Origin: JAGOPB01 sp964606295 | Lineage (GTDB): Bacteria > Patescibacteriota > Minisyncoccia > Phycocordibacterales > UBA9973 | DNA length: 22,966 nt | Direction of reading: 5' to 3' | Assembly: GCA_964606295.1 (NCBI GenBank) | Contig: CAZSFR010000013.1 | Coordinates: forward strand, 1 to 22,966 | In this document: positions 7,032 to 14,126 of the stretch, in pieces | How positions within the stretch are numbered: position 1 is the stretch's first letter | Layout of the letters: each line of letters begins with the position of its first letter | Position numbers and translations under genes: made by a program | Notes under the pieces: model-generated | What the model saw: only the letters and a program-made list of their open reading frames with translations | What the model was told of the DNA's origin: nothing | Database searches by the model: none

Positions 7032-9563
7032 TTCTTCTCCTGTAACAATAACCGTTAGGTTCGCATAGCCTTTATTGAAATTCTTGTCTATTGCAGTAGC
7101 AACAAGTGAATAGCTTCCTACACCAATATCTGCTTGCACAGGCGAAACCGTCCACGTATAAGGTGCTTTTGTATCTTTCCCCAAGTAACGTCCATTTAGA
7201 GAGAATGAAATTTCATCAACCGATTCTCCTGCCCCCACTTTGATGCTGACAGATTTTTCCGAGTTTTGATTGAGTGTGATTGTGTTATCGTTTTCATCAA
7301 AAGAAATAGTAATCTCTCCAGCGCTAGTGTGGACATCATCGTATTCTGTTGGTATCTCCTGATTCAAGACCCCATACAGATACTTGTTTTGATTCCACCA
7401 GTTTTGGACAGATGCTTCCCAGTTTTCATACTGTGAATCATATGTAGGATTTAGCGGTTGTGGACCCCGTGGATTGTTCTTGTCTATCCAGTGAAGTGTT
7501 GTGTGGACGTTTGGAATAATCCGCTCCTCTCGAGTTTCCACAGGGGTGAATTCTGTTGCCAATTTTCCTGAAACTGTATCAATAACAAACGTTTCTCCTC
7601 CTTGCCATACGCCACGCATAATTGGTTTTATTGTGGGATCGGTTTTGTAATCATAGACAGGATCTGGAAAACTATCGCTTGGGTATTTGACCATTGCAAG
7701 ATCCATATACTCTCGCCACGCGGGGCCAGAGATAGCAGAACCTTTTTTCATTGTTGAATTGTCATTATTTCCACTCCACACCCCAACCGCAATAGATGGT
7801 GAGTATCCGATTAGCCACGCGTCTCTGTTGCTGTTGGTAGTACCAGTTTTTCCAGCAACATCACGACCTCCAAAATACAAAAATGAATTTGCACCAAACA
7901 AAGGAGTACGCGCTACATTATCACTTAATATATCTGACACAGTTAAAGCAACATTTCGGTCGATAGCCATCGTTGGTTTTGGTAAATACTCCTCCAAAAT
8001 ATTTCCACTCTTATCCTCTACACGTAATATTCCAGTTGTTTGTTGTCGGATACCTTCGTTCGCAAATACTCCATACGCTCCTACCATATCAAGGAGTGTT
8101 ACTTCTCCACCCCCAAGGACAAGTGTCAATCCATAACGTTCCGGATCTGTAAGAGTTGTGATTCCCATATCCCTCGCTGTTTTGATTGAGTCTGCAACAC
8201 CTACAAGGTATAGGAGTTGTACCGCAGGAACGTTGCGAGACTGACCCAGAGCGTTTCTGAGGACAATGGGGCCGAGATACTTGCCATCGTAATTACTCGG
8301 ACTATAACAGTCATCTTGCGAGCGTCCAGCGAGGGCATATCCATTCCAACTACAGCTTGCCTGAAATTCTGTAGGGACATCAAAGAGTACCGTATCTGGT
8401 GTATAGCCTTCCTTGAACGCCGTTGCGTAAACATATGGCTTGAATGATGATCCTGGCTGTCGGAGAGCTGTTGCAATATTGTAGTTGCCATCAATATCTT
8501 TATCAAAATAGTCTCGTGACCCCACCATTGTTATAATATGTCCAGTTTTTGGATCAATGGCAACAAGTGCTTGGTTGGTTGCACCCCATGCAGCTTCGTT
8601 CTCCAACGCTCTCCGCTCTATTATTTCTTCTGCCTTTTCTTGAAGTTCCCAATCAAGTGTAGTTACCACTTTGAGACCACCACTATTTAGCATCTCACGG
8701 CCATACTTTACTTCAAGATATTGCTCTACATAAAAAACGAAATGAGGAGATTTGATTCCTTTTGGTGCTTGTTGTAAAAATACAACCATCTCTGCTGTTG
8801 CACTACTATACTCTTCGTCTGTTAGAAAGCCCATTGTTTTCATTTCCAAAAGAACAAGATTTTTTCGTGAATCGAGTGCTGTTCTGTGTGAGCCATAAGG
8901 GGAAAAATAACTCGGCGCTTGCGGAATGGCTGCAAGATACGCAGCTTCTGCCATAGTCAAATCAATAGGATCTTTGCCGAAAAATGATTGCGATGCTTCT
9001 TGAACACCGTAGATTGTACCCCCATATGGTGCATCGTTGAGATAAATTGCAAGAATTTCGTCTTTCGTTAGGACTCTCTCAAGTTTGATTGCGAGTACCC
9101 ACTCTTTTATTTTACGAGTAATTGTTTTTTTTGGATTGAGCAGAGTATTTTTTACAACCTGCTGTGTAATTGTCGAACCGCCTTGAGAGAAAGATCCTGA
9201 GACGAGATTCACATACATCGCACGAATAAACGAAGTGATGCGCACGCCGTTATGCTCATAAAATTTCTGGTCTTCTATTGCGACCACTGCGTGTTTGATA
9301 CTTTCTCCCATTTTCTCGTAGGGGATTTCAGTACGGCGTACATTTTTGTTGGTGTCATAGAGGAGTATTTCTCCTGTTTTGTCATAGATTTTTGTTGAGT
9401 TGAGACTCTTGCGCTCCTCAAAAGCTTTGAAATCTGGAAGGTCAATGAGAGAAATCCAGACAACCAAAGAAGCGATACCAATCGCACCGAATCCAATAAT
9501 AATGAAAGCAAGATTTTTTACATTTTTTTTGTGTTGCCGGTACCACTTTTTTGCCTTTTTCAT
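7017..9563 (-). CDS. Class A penicillin-binding protein (bifunctional transglycosylase/transpeptidase) with C-terminal Ig-like domain
   Basis: PBP1A-type enzyme that polymerises and cross-links peptidoglycan. From ATG 9563 it has 848 residues: a basic N terminus, one membrane helix (about 17-40), and a GT51 transglycosylase domain with AIEDQKFYEHNGV and GGSTITQQVVKN. The transpeptidase domain follows, with the active-site SxxK in RQPGSSFKPYVY, SRN in GQSRNVPAV and KTGT in AGKTGTTNSNRDAW. A beta-rich C-terminal extension (about the last 80 residues, with SFSLNGRYLGKDTKAPYTW) looks like an Ig/Big fold that may bind cell wall. A longer frame starting at 9644 would overlap tyrS and add untypical sequence, so ATG 9563 is preferred. 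A TATGAT hexamer (9573-9578) ends 9 nt before this ATG, suggesting a leaderless or near-leaderless mRNA. Confidence 0.95.
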   Translation of the reverse strand: MKKAKKWYRQHKKNVKNLAFIIIGFGAIGIASLVVWISLIDLPDFKAFEERKSLNSTKIYDKTGEILLYDTNKNVRRTEIPYEKMGESIKHAVVAIEDQKFYEHNGVRITSFIRAMYVNLVSGSFSQGGSTITQQVVKNTLLNPKKTITRKIKEWVLAIKLERVLTKDEILAIYLNDAPYGGTIYGVQEASQSFFGKDPIDLTMAEAAYLAAIPQAPSYFSPYGSHRTALDSRKNLVLLEMKTMGFLTDEEYSSATAEMVVFLQQAPKGIKSPHFVFYVEQYLEVKYGREMLNSGGLKVVTTLDWELQEKAEEIIERRALENEAAWGATNQALVAIDPKTGHIITMVGSRDYFDKDIDGNYNIATALRQPGSSFKPYVYATAFKEGYTPDTVLFDVPTEFQASCSWNGYALAGRSQDDCYSPSNYDGKYLGPIVLRNALGQSRNVPAVQLLYLVGVADSIKTARDMGITTLTDPERYGLTLVLGGGEVTLLDMVGAYGVFANEGIRQQTTGILRVEDKSGNILEEYLPKPTMAIDRNVALTVSDILSDNVARTPLFGANSFLYFGGRDVAGKTGTTNSNRDAWLIGYSPSIAVGVWSGNNDNSTMKKGSAISGPAWREYMDLAMVKYPSDSFPDPVYDYKTDPTIKPIMRGVWQGGETFVIDTVSGKLATEFTPVETREERIIPNVHTTLHWIDKNNPRGPQPLNPTYDSQYENWEASVQNWWNQNKYLYGVLNQEIPTEYDDVHTSAGEITISFDENDNTITLNQNSEKSVSIKVGAGESVDEISFSLNGRYLGKDTKAPYTWTVSPVQADIGVGSYSLVATAIDKNFNKGYANLTVIVTGEELGNN

Positions 9564-9586
9564 ACGACTTTTATCATAACACACGA

Positions 9587-9615
9587 GAGACAATATGAGT
9601 GAAATGTGGTAAAGT
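9587..9615 (+). promoter_or_regulatory. tyrS promoter
   Basis: GAGACA (9587-9592), a 17-nt spacer and TAAAGT (9610-9615) lie 12 nt before the tyrS ATG. The -35 is only a partial match. It lies in the 64-nt divergent gap with the PBP gene. Confidence 0.45.
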
Positions 9616-9627
9616 AGAAACGTTTCT

Positions 9628-10851
9628 ATGAATAAAATTATCACCGAAAAACAAAGAATAAAAGAAATTTTGACACGAGGAGTTCATGACCTTTTTACAA
9701 GAGAGGAGCTTGAGAAAAAACTCGAGAGTGGAAAAAAGCTTGTTATCAAACTCGGCACTGATGTGACAGGGAAGGATCTACACCTCGGACATACCGTCAT
9801 GCATAGAAAAGTGCGTGATTTTCAAGAACTAGGACACGACGTGGTTCTTATTATTGGGGATTACACAGTTATTGTTGGAGATCATTCAGATAAGTTGGAC
9901 ATGAGAACAGAAAGAGGGGCGGGTGACATAGAAAAGGATTTGAATGGCTACGAGGAACAATTTTTTATGACTGTTCACAAAGACGGAACTAAAATTCTTA
10001 GAAACTCGGGGTGGCTTTCAAAATTGAGTTTTATTGATGTTATAAATTTGGCAAAGCAATTCACCGTTGCTCAACTTTTAGACAGAGAGACTTTTTTGGT
10101 TCGGTATAAGAACGGTAAAGCTATCGGCCTTGATGAATTTTTTTATCCATTAATGCAAGGATATGATTCTGTTGTTATAGGTGCAGACATCGAACTTGGT
10201 GCAACTGACCAAACATTCAATATTCTTGCGGGTCGAGTGTTGACACAATCAATGTCGAAAAAGGGACAGCAGTCCGGTATGACTATGAAACTACTCCTAG
10301 GCTCTGATAGTCGACCGATGGGAAAGAGTTTGGAGAATTATATTCCTCTTCGCGCAACACCCGCTGATATGTACGGAAAAATTATGTCGATTGTTGATAC
10401 TGTCATTTTTGATTATTTTGAGCTCCTTACAAGGATTCCAATGGAAGAAATAGAAGAGATGAGAAAATCCGTTGCAGATGGTGAAAATCCAATGGTTTTC
10501 AAAAAGAAACTCGCTCATGAGATTGTCTCCTTTTATCACGGTGAAGGAGAAGCAAAGAAATCAGCCGAGATTTTCATCGCGACATTTTCCAACAAAGAGA
10601 TACCTGTTGATGCAAAGAAGATCAAGGTGAAGGTTGGCTCCGCTCTGGTTGATATCCTCATCAAAAATGGTTTTGTTGCATCCAAATCCGAATTTCGACG
10701 CTTGGCGGAGGAGGGGGCGATTACATTCAAAGGGCGTATCGAAGAGAAGAAGATTATTGACCCTGCATCGCTTGTGTCAGAATCAGGTGCACTCAAAATA
10801 GGGAAAAGACGTTTCCTCCATATAGATGTAACTAAAAAGAAAGATGAATAA
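9628..10851 (+). CDS. tyrS: Tyrosyl-tRNA synthetase
   Basis: Class I synthetase charging tRNA-Tyr. The 407-residue protein has the HIGH motif as HLGH (residues 52-55), the GATDQTFNI tyrosine/ATP-site loop near 191-199, and a C-terminal S4 RNA-binding domain (about 345-405, with VDILIKNGFVASKSEFRRL). The KMSKS loop reads PMGKS (230-234), within SRPMGKSLENYI; the second lysine is retained but the first is proline. The gene is monocistronic, with its own promoter and a strong terminator directly after the stop. The architecture suggests the TyrZ-like form rather than the E. coli form. TrpRS is excluded by the S4 domain and the general match. Confidence 0.93.
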   Translation: MNKIITEKQRIKEILTRGVHDLFTREELEKKLESGKKLVIKLGTDVTGKDLHLGHTVMHRKVRDFQELGHDVVLIIGDYTVIVGDHSDKLDMRTERGAGDIEKDLNGYEEQFFMTVHKDGTKILRNSGWLSKLSFIDVINLAKQFTVAQLLDRETFLVRYKNGKAIGLDEFFYPLMQGYDSVVIGADIELGATDQTFNILAGRVLTQSMSKKGQQSGMTMKLLLGSDSRPMGKSLENYIPLRATPADMYGKIMSIVDTVIFDYFELLTRIPMEEIEEMRKSVADGENPMVFKKKLAHEIVSFYHGEGEAKKSAEIFIATFSNKEIPVDAKKIKVKVGSALVDILIKNGFVASKSEFRRLAEEGAITFKGRIEEKKIIDPASLVSESGALKIGKRRFLHIDVTKKKDE

Positions 10852-10852
10852 T

Positions 10853-10876
10853 AAAACCGCTCAGATGAGCGGTTTT
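10853..10876. terminator. Bidirectional rho-independent terminator between tyrS and the small acidic gene
   Basis: AAAACCGCTC (10853-10862) pairs perfectly with GAGCGGTTTT (10867-10876) around the loop AGAT. TATTATTG follows on the plus side and the outer part of the stem supplies the T-run on both strands. It can end tyrS on plus and the 55-residue gene on minus. Confidence 0.85.
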
Positions 10877-10886
10877 ATTATTGTGT

Positions 10887-11054
10887 TTATGTATCTAGAT
10901 CTGCACTGAAGTCATCGTCTAGGTCATCAGGCTCTGTAGTCATATCCCCTTCACCCTCCTTTTCAGTTCCTGCCCAACCACTCTCATCTTCTGTTTCCTC
11001 TTCAGTGGCTGTGAACAGGTCTCTAGTGATAAGTTCTTCCTCGTAGAATGCCAT
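10887..11054 (-). CDS. Small highly acidic protein, 55 residues, unknown function
   Basis: A short ORF on the minus strand from ATG 11054 to TAA at 10887-10889. The sequence begins MAFYEEELITRDLFTATEEE, continues with TEDESGWAGTEKEGEGD, and ends with DDLDDDFSADLDT. About 40 percent of residues are Asp or Glu, there is no hydrophobic segment and there is no cysteine. It has its own promoter-like sequence about 65 nt upstream (TTGCAA-17-TACAAA) and ends 10 nt from a strong bidirectional terminator, which together favour a real gene. It may be an acidic partner or disordered tail-like protein; no function can be given. Confidence 0.6.
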   Translation of the reverse strand: MAFYEEELITRDLFTATEEETEDESGWAGTEKEGEGDMTTEPDDLDDDFSADLDT

Positions 11055-11116
11055 AACTATATAAAATTAGTTTCTAATGTGTCGACCCAAAAGTGTTTTG
11101 CTTTTAGATGCTTACA

Positions 11117-11145
11117 TTTGTAACAAAAAGAAAAACTCTTTGCAA
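11117..11145 (-). promoter_or_regulatory. Promoter candidate for the small acidic gene
   Basis: On the minus strand TTGCAA (11140-11145), a 17-nt spacer and TACAAA (11117-11122). This would give a 5' UTR of about 55 nt before the ATG at 11054. It lies just downstream of the ruvC stop. Confidence 0.45.
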
Positions 11146-11171
11146 TAGAAAAAGAGCAAAACTGTGGAAAA

Positions 11172-11666
11172 TTACTCTCCCTTCGTTGCGATGGCTGTTA
11201 AAGCGATTGCAATTGCATCCATTTCATCATCATATTTTGCTTCTTTTGACATTTCTGTAAGAACTTTTACCATATACCATAAGGCCTTTTTGTCTGCTTT
11301 GCCATATCCAGTCACAGCAACTTTCACTTGGAGAGGAGTAAATTCGCGAACAGTGAGTCCTGCATGCTTTGCTTGGTTGATGATGACACCACGAGCCTCC
11401 GCTACCCCCATCGCCGTTTTCTGATTGTTGGTAAAGTATAGCTTCTCAATCGAGAGGTGAGTTGGGGAATACTTTTTTATAACCTTCTCTATTTCCCCAC
11501 CAATCTGAAAAATCCTCTCATTCAAAGTATCATCCTTTGATGTTATGAAGCAGTCCGAATACATCACAGTAGTCTTTTTTGCACCTTCAACTTCTTTTAC
11601 CACGGCGATGCCGATACGTTCATAACCCGGATCGACACCAAGAACAGTTACATTTTCTTTATTCAT
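11172..11666 (-). CDS. ruvC: Crossover junction endodeoxyribonuclease RuvC
   Basis: RuvC resolves Holliday junctions with two metal ions. From ATG 11666 the protein has 164 residues, near the usual 170. The acidic active site is visible: the first Asp in VLGVDPGYERIGIAV, Glu in LSIEKLYFTNNQKTAMGVAEARGV, and the final pair in YDDEMDAIAIAL. The motif GYGKADKKA is typical of the family. It follows ruvB by 16 nt on the same strand. An in-frame ATG at 11675 is an alternative; a longer frame to 11990 only reads through ruvB in another frame. No ruvA is in the window. Confidence 0.93.
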   Translation of the reverse strand: MNKENVTVLGVDPGYERIGIAVVKEVEGAKKTTVMYSDCFITSKDDTLNERIFQIGGEIEKVIKKYSPTHLSIEKLYFTNNQKTAMGVAEARGVIINQAKHAGLTVREFTPLQVKVAVTGYGKADKKALWYMVKVLTEMSKEAKYDDEMDAIAIALTAIATKGE

Positions 11667-11682
11667 TTTAGTCATAAGAGCT

Positions 11683-12672
11683 TTACTTTGCATCATAACC
11701 CAAGTGTTCATAGGCTCGTTTGGTTGCAGAGCGTCCTCTCTGGGTTCGCTCCAAAAGTCCAATTTGGAGAAGATATGGTTCAATGACAGACTCGATGGTG
11801 CCATCTTCTTCATGAAGAGATGCTCCGAGCGTGGAGAGACCGACTGGTCCACCATCGAATTTCTCAATAATAATAGAAAGGAGCTTTCTGTCTTCTGCGG
11901 TAAGTCCGAGCTCATCGACCTCCAAGAGCGCAAGAGCTTTTGAGGCTGTGTCTTTTGAAAGCGAGACTTGTGACACTTGTGCGAAATCACGACAGCGCTT
12001 TAGGAAGTAGTTTGCAGTTCTTGGAGTGAAGCGACTTCGTTTTGAAATTTCTTTGACGGCGTCTTCTTCTATATCTACCTTCAAAAGCTTTGCGGACCGT
12101 CGCACAATTTCTGCAATCTCTTTTTCATTATAAAAATCAAGACGGAAAGTTCCGCCGGAAAACCTGGAACGAAGAGGGGACGACAGGAGTGCGACGCGTG
12201 TTGTTGCAGCGACGAGTGTGAATGGTTCGATGTCGAGTTCGACAGTGCGTGCGGACGGACCTTTGCCGATGATGATGTCGAGAACGCCACGCTCCATCGC
12301 AGGATAGAGGACTTCTTCAACAGTTTTGTTGAGGCGGTGAATTTCGTCGATGAAAAGTATGTCACCACGAGAGAGGTTGGTGAGTATAGACGCTAGATCT
12401 CCCACCTTTTCAATTGCGGGACCTGAAGTGACTTTGAGTTGGCGATTTGTTTCCTTTGCAATCAAGTTTGCAAGGGTTGTCTTACCGAGTCCTGGTGGAC
12501 CATAAAATAAAATATGTTCTGCGGGATGTCCTCGCTCCTCCGCTGCTTGCAAGAGTATCTTGAGGTTTCCTTTGATGCCATCTTGTCCGATATACTCCTC
12601 CCATGTCTCTGGTCTGAGGGCTTGGTCGAGGAAGGCGTCGTCACTTTTTTCATTTTTAGGGGGTATTGACAT
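11683..12672 (-). CDS. ruvB: Holliday junction branch migration ATPase RuvB
   Basis: RuvB is the hexameric AAA+ motor that, with RuvA, drives branch migration. The 329-residue protein has the typical RPETWEEYIGQ start, Walker A GPPGLGKTT (58-66), Walker B ILFIDEIH (105-112), the sensor region VAATTRVALLSSPLRSRF, and the winged-helix C terminus ending GLLERTQRGRSATKRAYEHLG. The length is normal. The ATG has a modest GGAAA upstream. Its promoter (12692-12719, minus strand) overlaps that of the divergent structured RNA. Confidence 0.97.
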   Translation of the reverse strand: MSIPPKNEKSDDAFLDQALRPETWEEYIGQDGIKGNLKILLQAAEERGHPAEHILFYGPPGLGKTTLANLIAKETNRQLKVTSGPAIEKVGDLASILTNLSRGDILFIDEIHRLNKTVEEVLYPAMERGVLDIIIGKGPSARTVELDIEPFTLVAATTRVALLSSPLRSRFSGGTFRLDFYNEKEIAEIVRRSAKLLKVDIEEDAVKEISKRSRFTPRTANYFLKRCRDFAQVSQVSLSKDTASKALALLEVDELGLTAEDRKLLSIIIEKFDGGPVGLSTLGASLHEEDGTIESVIEPYLLQIGLLERTQRGRSATKRAYEHLGYDAK

Positions 12673-12694
12673 AAGATTTCCAATATGCTATACT
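12666..12694 (+). promoter_or_regulatory. Strong sigma70-type promoter for the structured RNA
   Basis: Perfect TTGACA (12666-12671), a 17-nt spacer and TATACT (12689-12694). The expected start is near 12701. No protein gene follows in this direction; the next plus-strand element is the structured RNA and its terminator. The -35 overlaps the ruvB start codon region. Confidence 0.8.
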
Positions 12695-12719
12695 ATATGA
12701 GTCGTAGGGTTTTCCACAA
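12692..12719 (-). promoter_or_regulatory. ruvB promoter, overlapping the divergent RNA promoter
   Basis: On the minus strand TTGTGG (12714-12719), a 16-nt spacer and TATAGT (12692-12697). Its -10 overlaps the -10 of the plus-strand promoter, and a DnaA-box-like 9-mer (12710-12718) covers the -35. Confidence 0.55.
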
Positions 12720-13009
12720 CTTATACACGGATTATACCACGGCTATGCATTTCCAGACTTTTGAGAAAGAGACAGGCGCTGTATGATTACTTAGCTCGCA
12801 GGAACGTTCATTATAAAGAGGGAATAAATCTCTAAGCAATCAGACCCCTGGTCTCTATAGATGCAAAGAGGACGAATTGGTTACCGCTTCGGCGGAGTTA
12901 CTGGTCCTATCCTTTGAGTATTTATTACTTTTACAGCTTTAGCCGTGAAAGGATTGTTTAGAGATTTGTCTTCTCTTTCTCCCAAAACACTCAGTCTGAG
13001 TGTTTTTTT
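12701..13009 (+). ncRNA. Unassigned structured RNA, about 300 nt, with its own promoter and terminator
   Basis: The transcript would run from about 12701 (after a TTGACA-17-TATACT promoter) to the terminator at 12984-13009. Strong helices are visible. P1 pairs GAGAAAGAGA (12763-12772) with 12972-12981. P2 pairs 12826-12841 with 12952-12967: 16 continuous base pairs, one of them G-U. Inside P2 are P3 (12842-12846 with 12850-12854), P4 (12865-12873 with 12904-12915, bulge 12909-12911) capped by CCGC-TTCG-GCGG (12884-12895), and P5 (12928-12934 with 12945-12951). P3 and P5 directly abut the two strands of P2, giving a cloverleaf-like four-way junction. I find no tmRNA, RNase P, SRP or typical 6S signature. 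The function is unknown; a 6S-like or novel regulatory RNA is possible. Confidence 0.7.
12984..13009 (+). terminator. Rho-independent terminator of the structured RNA
   Basis: AAAACACTCA (12984-12993) pairs with TGAGTGTTTT (12997-13006) around GTC and is followed by further T residues (seven in a row from 13003). It begins three nucleotides after helix P1 closes. Confidence 0.85.
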
Positions 13010-13195
13010 GTTTATGCGCGCACCTGTTTATTCATTGTAAGTTTTCTATTTTTATTTTGTTAATTTTAAATATCCCAATCCATACTTTTGAAAAGCCTGA
13101 CGCAACACGACCTGTGCGAGTCGAGCGATTCACCAGCAGACAAATATGCATGCTTCTCAGAAGTTATGGATAAAAAATGACTTTAAAGAAATGTG

Positions 13196-14077
13196 TTAAT
13201 CCTTTCCAACAATTGACCTTAGAAAAGAAATATTCTCCACGAGTTTTTCTTCGTCATTCTTTAGAACAAAACTCCAGACCAACAAATAGTAAATTCTGAA
13301 TAAATTTTTTGTACTTTCGATTAGAGGGTCTATGGATACATGCTTTTGATATTCACTCCAGAAAATTTCTGGAACAATATTTCCTTTCATTTGGTTATTC
13401 AATTCAAAACCTGCAAGTACAAATCTTTGGTCGGTATAGCAGTGATCCTCGATATCAACGACGCCAAGGAGTTTCCAGCTACGAGCTTCCTTTTTCAAAA
13501 TTCCTTGGAACCCATCTAAATGAGAAAAACAAAATGTTTCTGCCGGCCATAGATTCTCAACGTGTTCTTTTATATAATGTTCAATTTTTTCAGACAATTG
13601 TTCGTCAAGAAGTTCCTTTACATTTTGAAAACGAGAGTTTAGCGACTCTTTAAAACACTGAAGCCACGAATCGTCGTATGTTTTTTTGATCGCGTGTAAC
13701 TTTCCCAACCAGTGCCCCACCTCACCAAACCATTCCAGTGAATAATCATCTTTGTCTCCACCCAAGTCTTGCATCAGAATGTAGCTGAACTTTTGATCAT
13801 TGGTTATTCCCTGAGCAAAAATCTCTGGCACAGGGATACGGTTTGTTTTTAAAATTTTATAGCTTTCTCCAAATTGCTGTGGGTCTGATCCATAAACAAA
13901 CTCATCGTTGCTTTTGACATCAGTATTCTCATTTTTGTTGAATTTAAGAATTAGAATTACTTCATTTTGCTTTTGAAGGCGAAAAACATGTCCGACGACT
14001 CCGCCGGAGATTTCTTCTGTTGATCCTACAAACAAAGGAAGACGAAGTTTTATTATTTCTTCAATATATTTTTCCAT
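13196..14077 (-). CDS. Aminoglycoside phosphotransferase/kinase-fold protein with altered catalytic loop
   Basis: A 293-residue protein from ATG 14077 (a TTG 6 nt upstream is possible). The N lobe has a glycine-rich turn (SGGVVGHVFRL) and a lysine in ILILKFNK. The hinge YILMQDLGG is typical of the APH/choline kinase family. The catalytic loop reads SHLDGFQGILKK instead of HGDxxxxN, so the usual metal-binding Asn is missing, while the DFG-equivalent Asp is present in LLGVVDIED. The substrate cannot be told; sugar, aminoglycoside or amino-alcohol are family options. A TAAAAT hexamer ends 8 nt before the ATG, suggesting leaderless transcription. It lies 43 nt downstream of pilB. Confidence 0.8.
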   Translation of the reverse strand: MEKYIEEIIKLRLPLFVGSTEEISGGVVGHVFRLQKQNEVILILKFNKNENTDVKSNDEFVYGSDPQQFGESYKILKTNRIPVPEIFAQGITNDQKFSYILMQDLGGDKDDYSLEWFGEVGHWLGKLHAIKKTYDDSWLQCFKESLNSRFQNVKELLDEQLSEKIEHYIKEHVENLWPAETFCFSHLDGFQGILKKEARSWKLLGVVDIEDHCYTDQRFVLAGFELNNQMKGNIVPEIFWSEYQKHVSIDPLIESTKNLFRIYYLLVWSFVLKNDEEKLVENISFLRSIVGKD

Positions 14078-14126
14078 GAACAAATATTTTAGCTAATCAG
14101 CTAACAAGCTTCGAGGCTGAAAACCA

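Noticed and set aside
9564..9644. Longer PBP start with an additional hydrophobic segment
   Set aside because: It would overlap the tyrS start and the tyrS promoter; the usual basic N terminus plus single membrane helix begins at ATG 9563.
11667..11990. N-terminal extension giving a 272-residue RuvC
   Set aside because: The extra residues are ruvB read in another frame; the RuvC fold begins at the ATG at 11666.
12745..12786. A 13-codon leader peptide ORF (ATG to TGA) inside the structured RNA
   Set aside because: It overlaps the 5' arm of helix P1, has no ribosome-binding site, has no gene downstream to regulate by attenuation, and its length is expected by chance.
12701..13009. Identity of the structured RNA as tmRNA, RNase P RNA, SRP RNA or 6S RNA
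   Set aside because: No tRNA-like ends or CCA for tmRNA, no GAGGAAAGUC-type core for RNase P and no GGAAG-type SRP apical loop. The multi-helix junction does not fit the usual single central bubble of 6S, though a diverged 6S cannot be fully excluded by eye.
13010..13195. Search for a tRNA or small gene between the RNA terminator and the APH-like gene
   Set aside because: No cloverleaf, no ORF above a few codons and no promoter; I see nothing supportable in this stretch.
14089..14104. TTAGCTAATCAGCTAA palindrome between pilB and the APH-like gene as a terminator
   Set aside because: The stem is only five A/T-rich pairs with no T-run; it overlaps the likely -10 of the APH-like gene.
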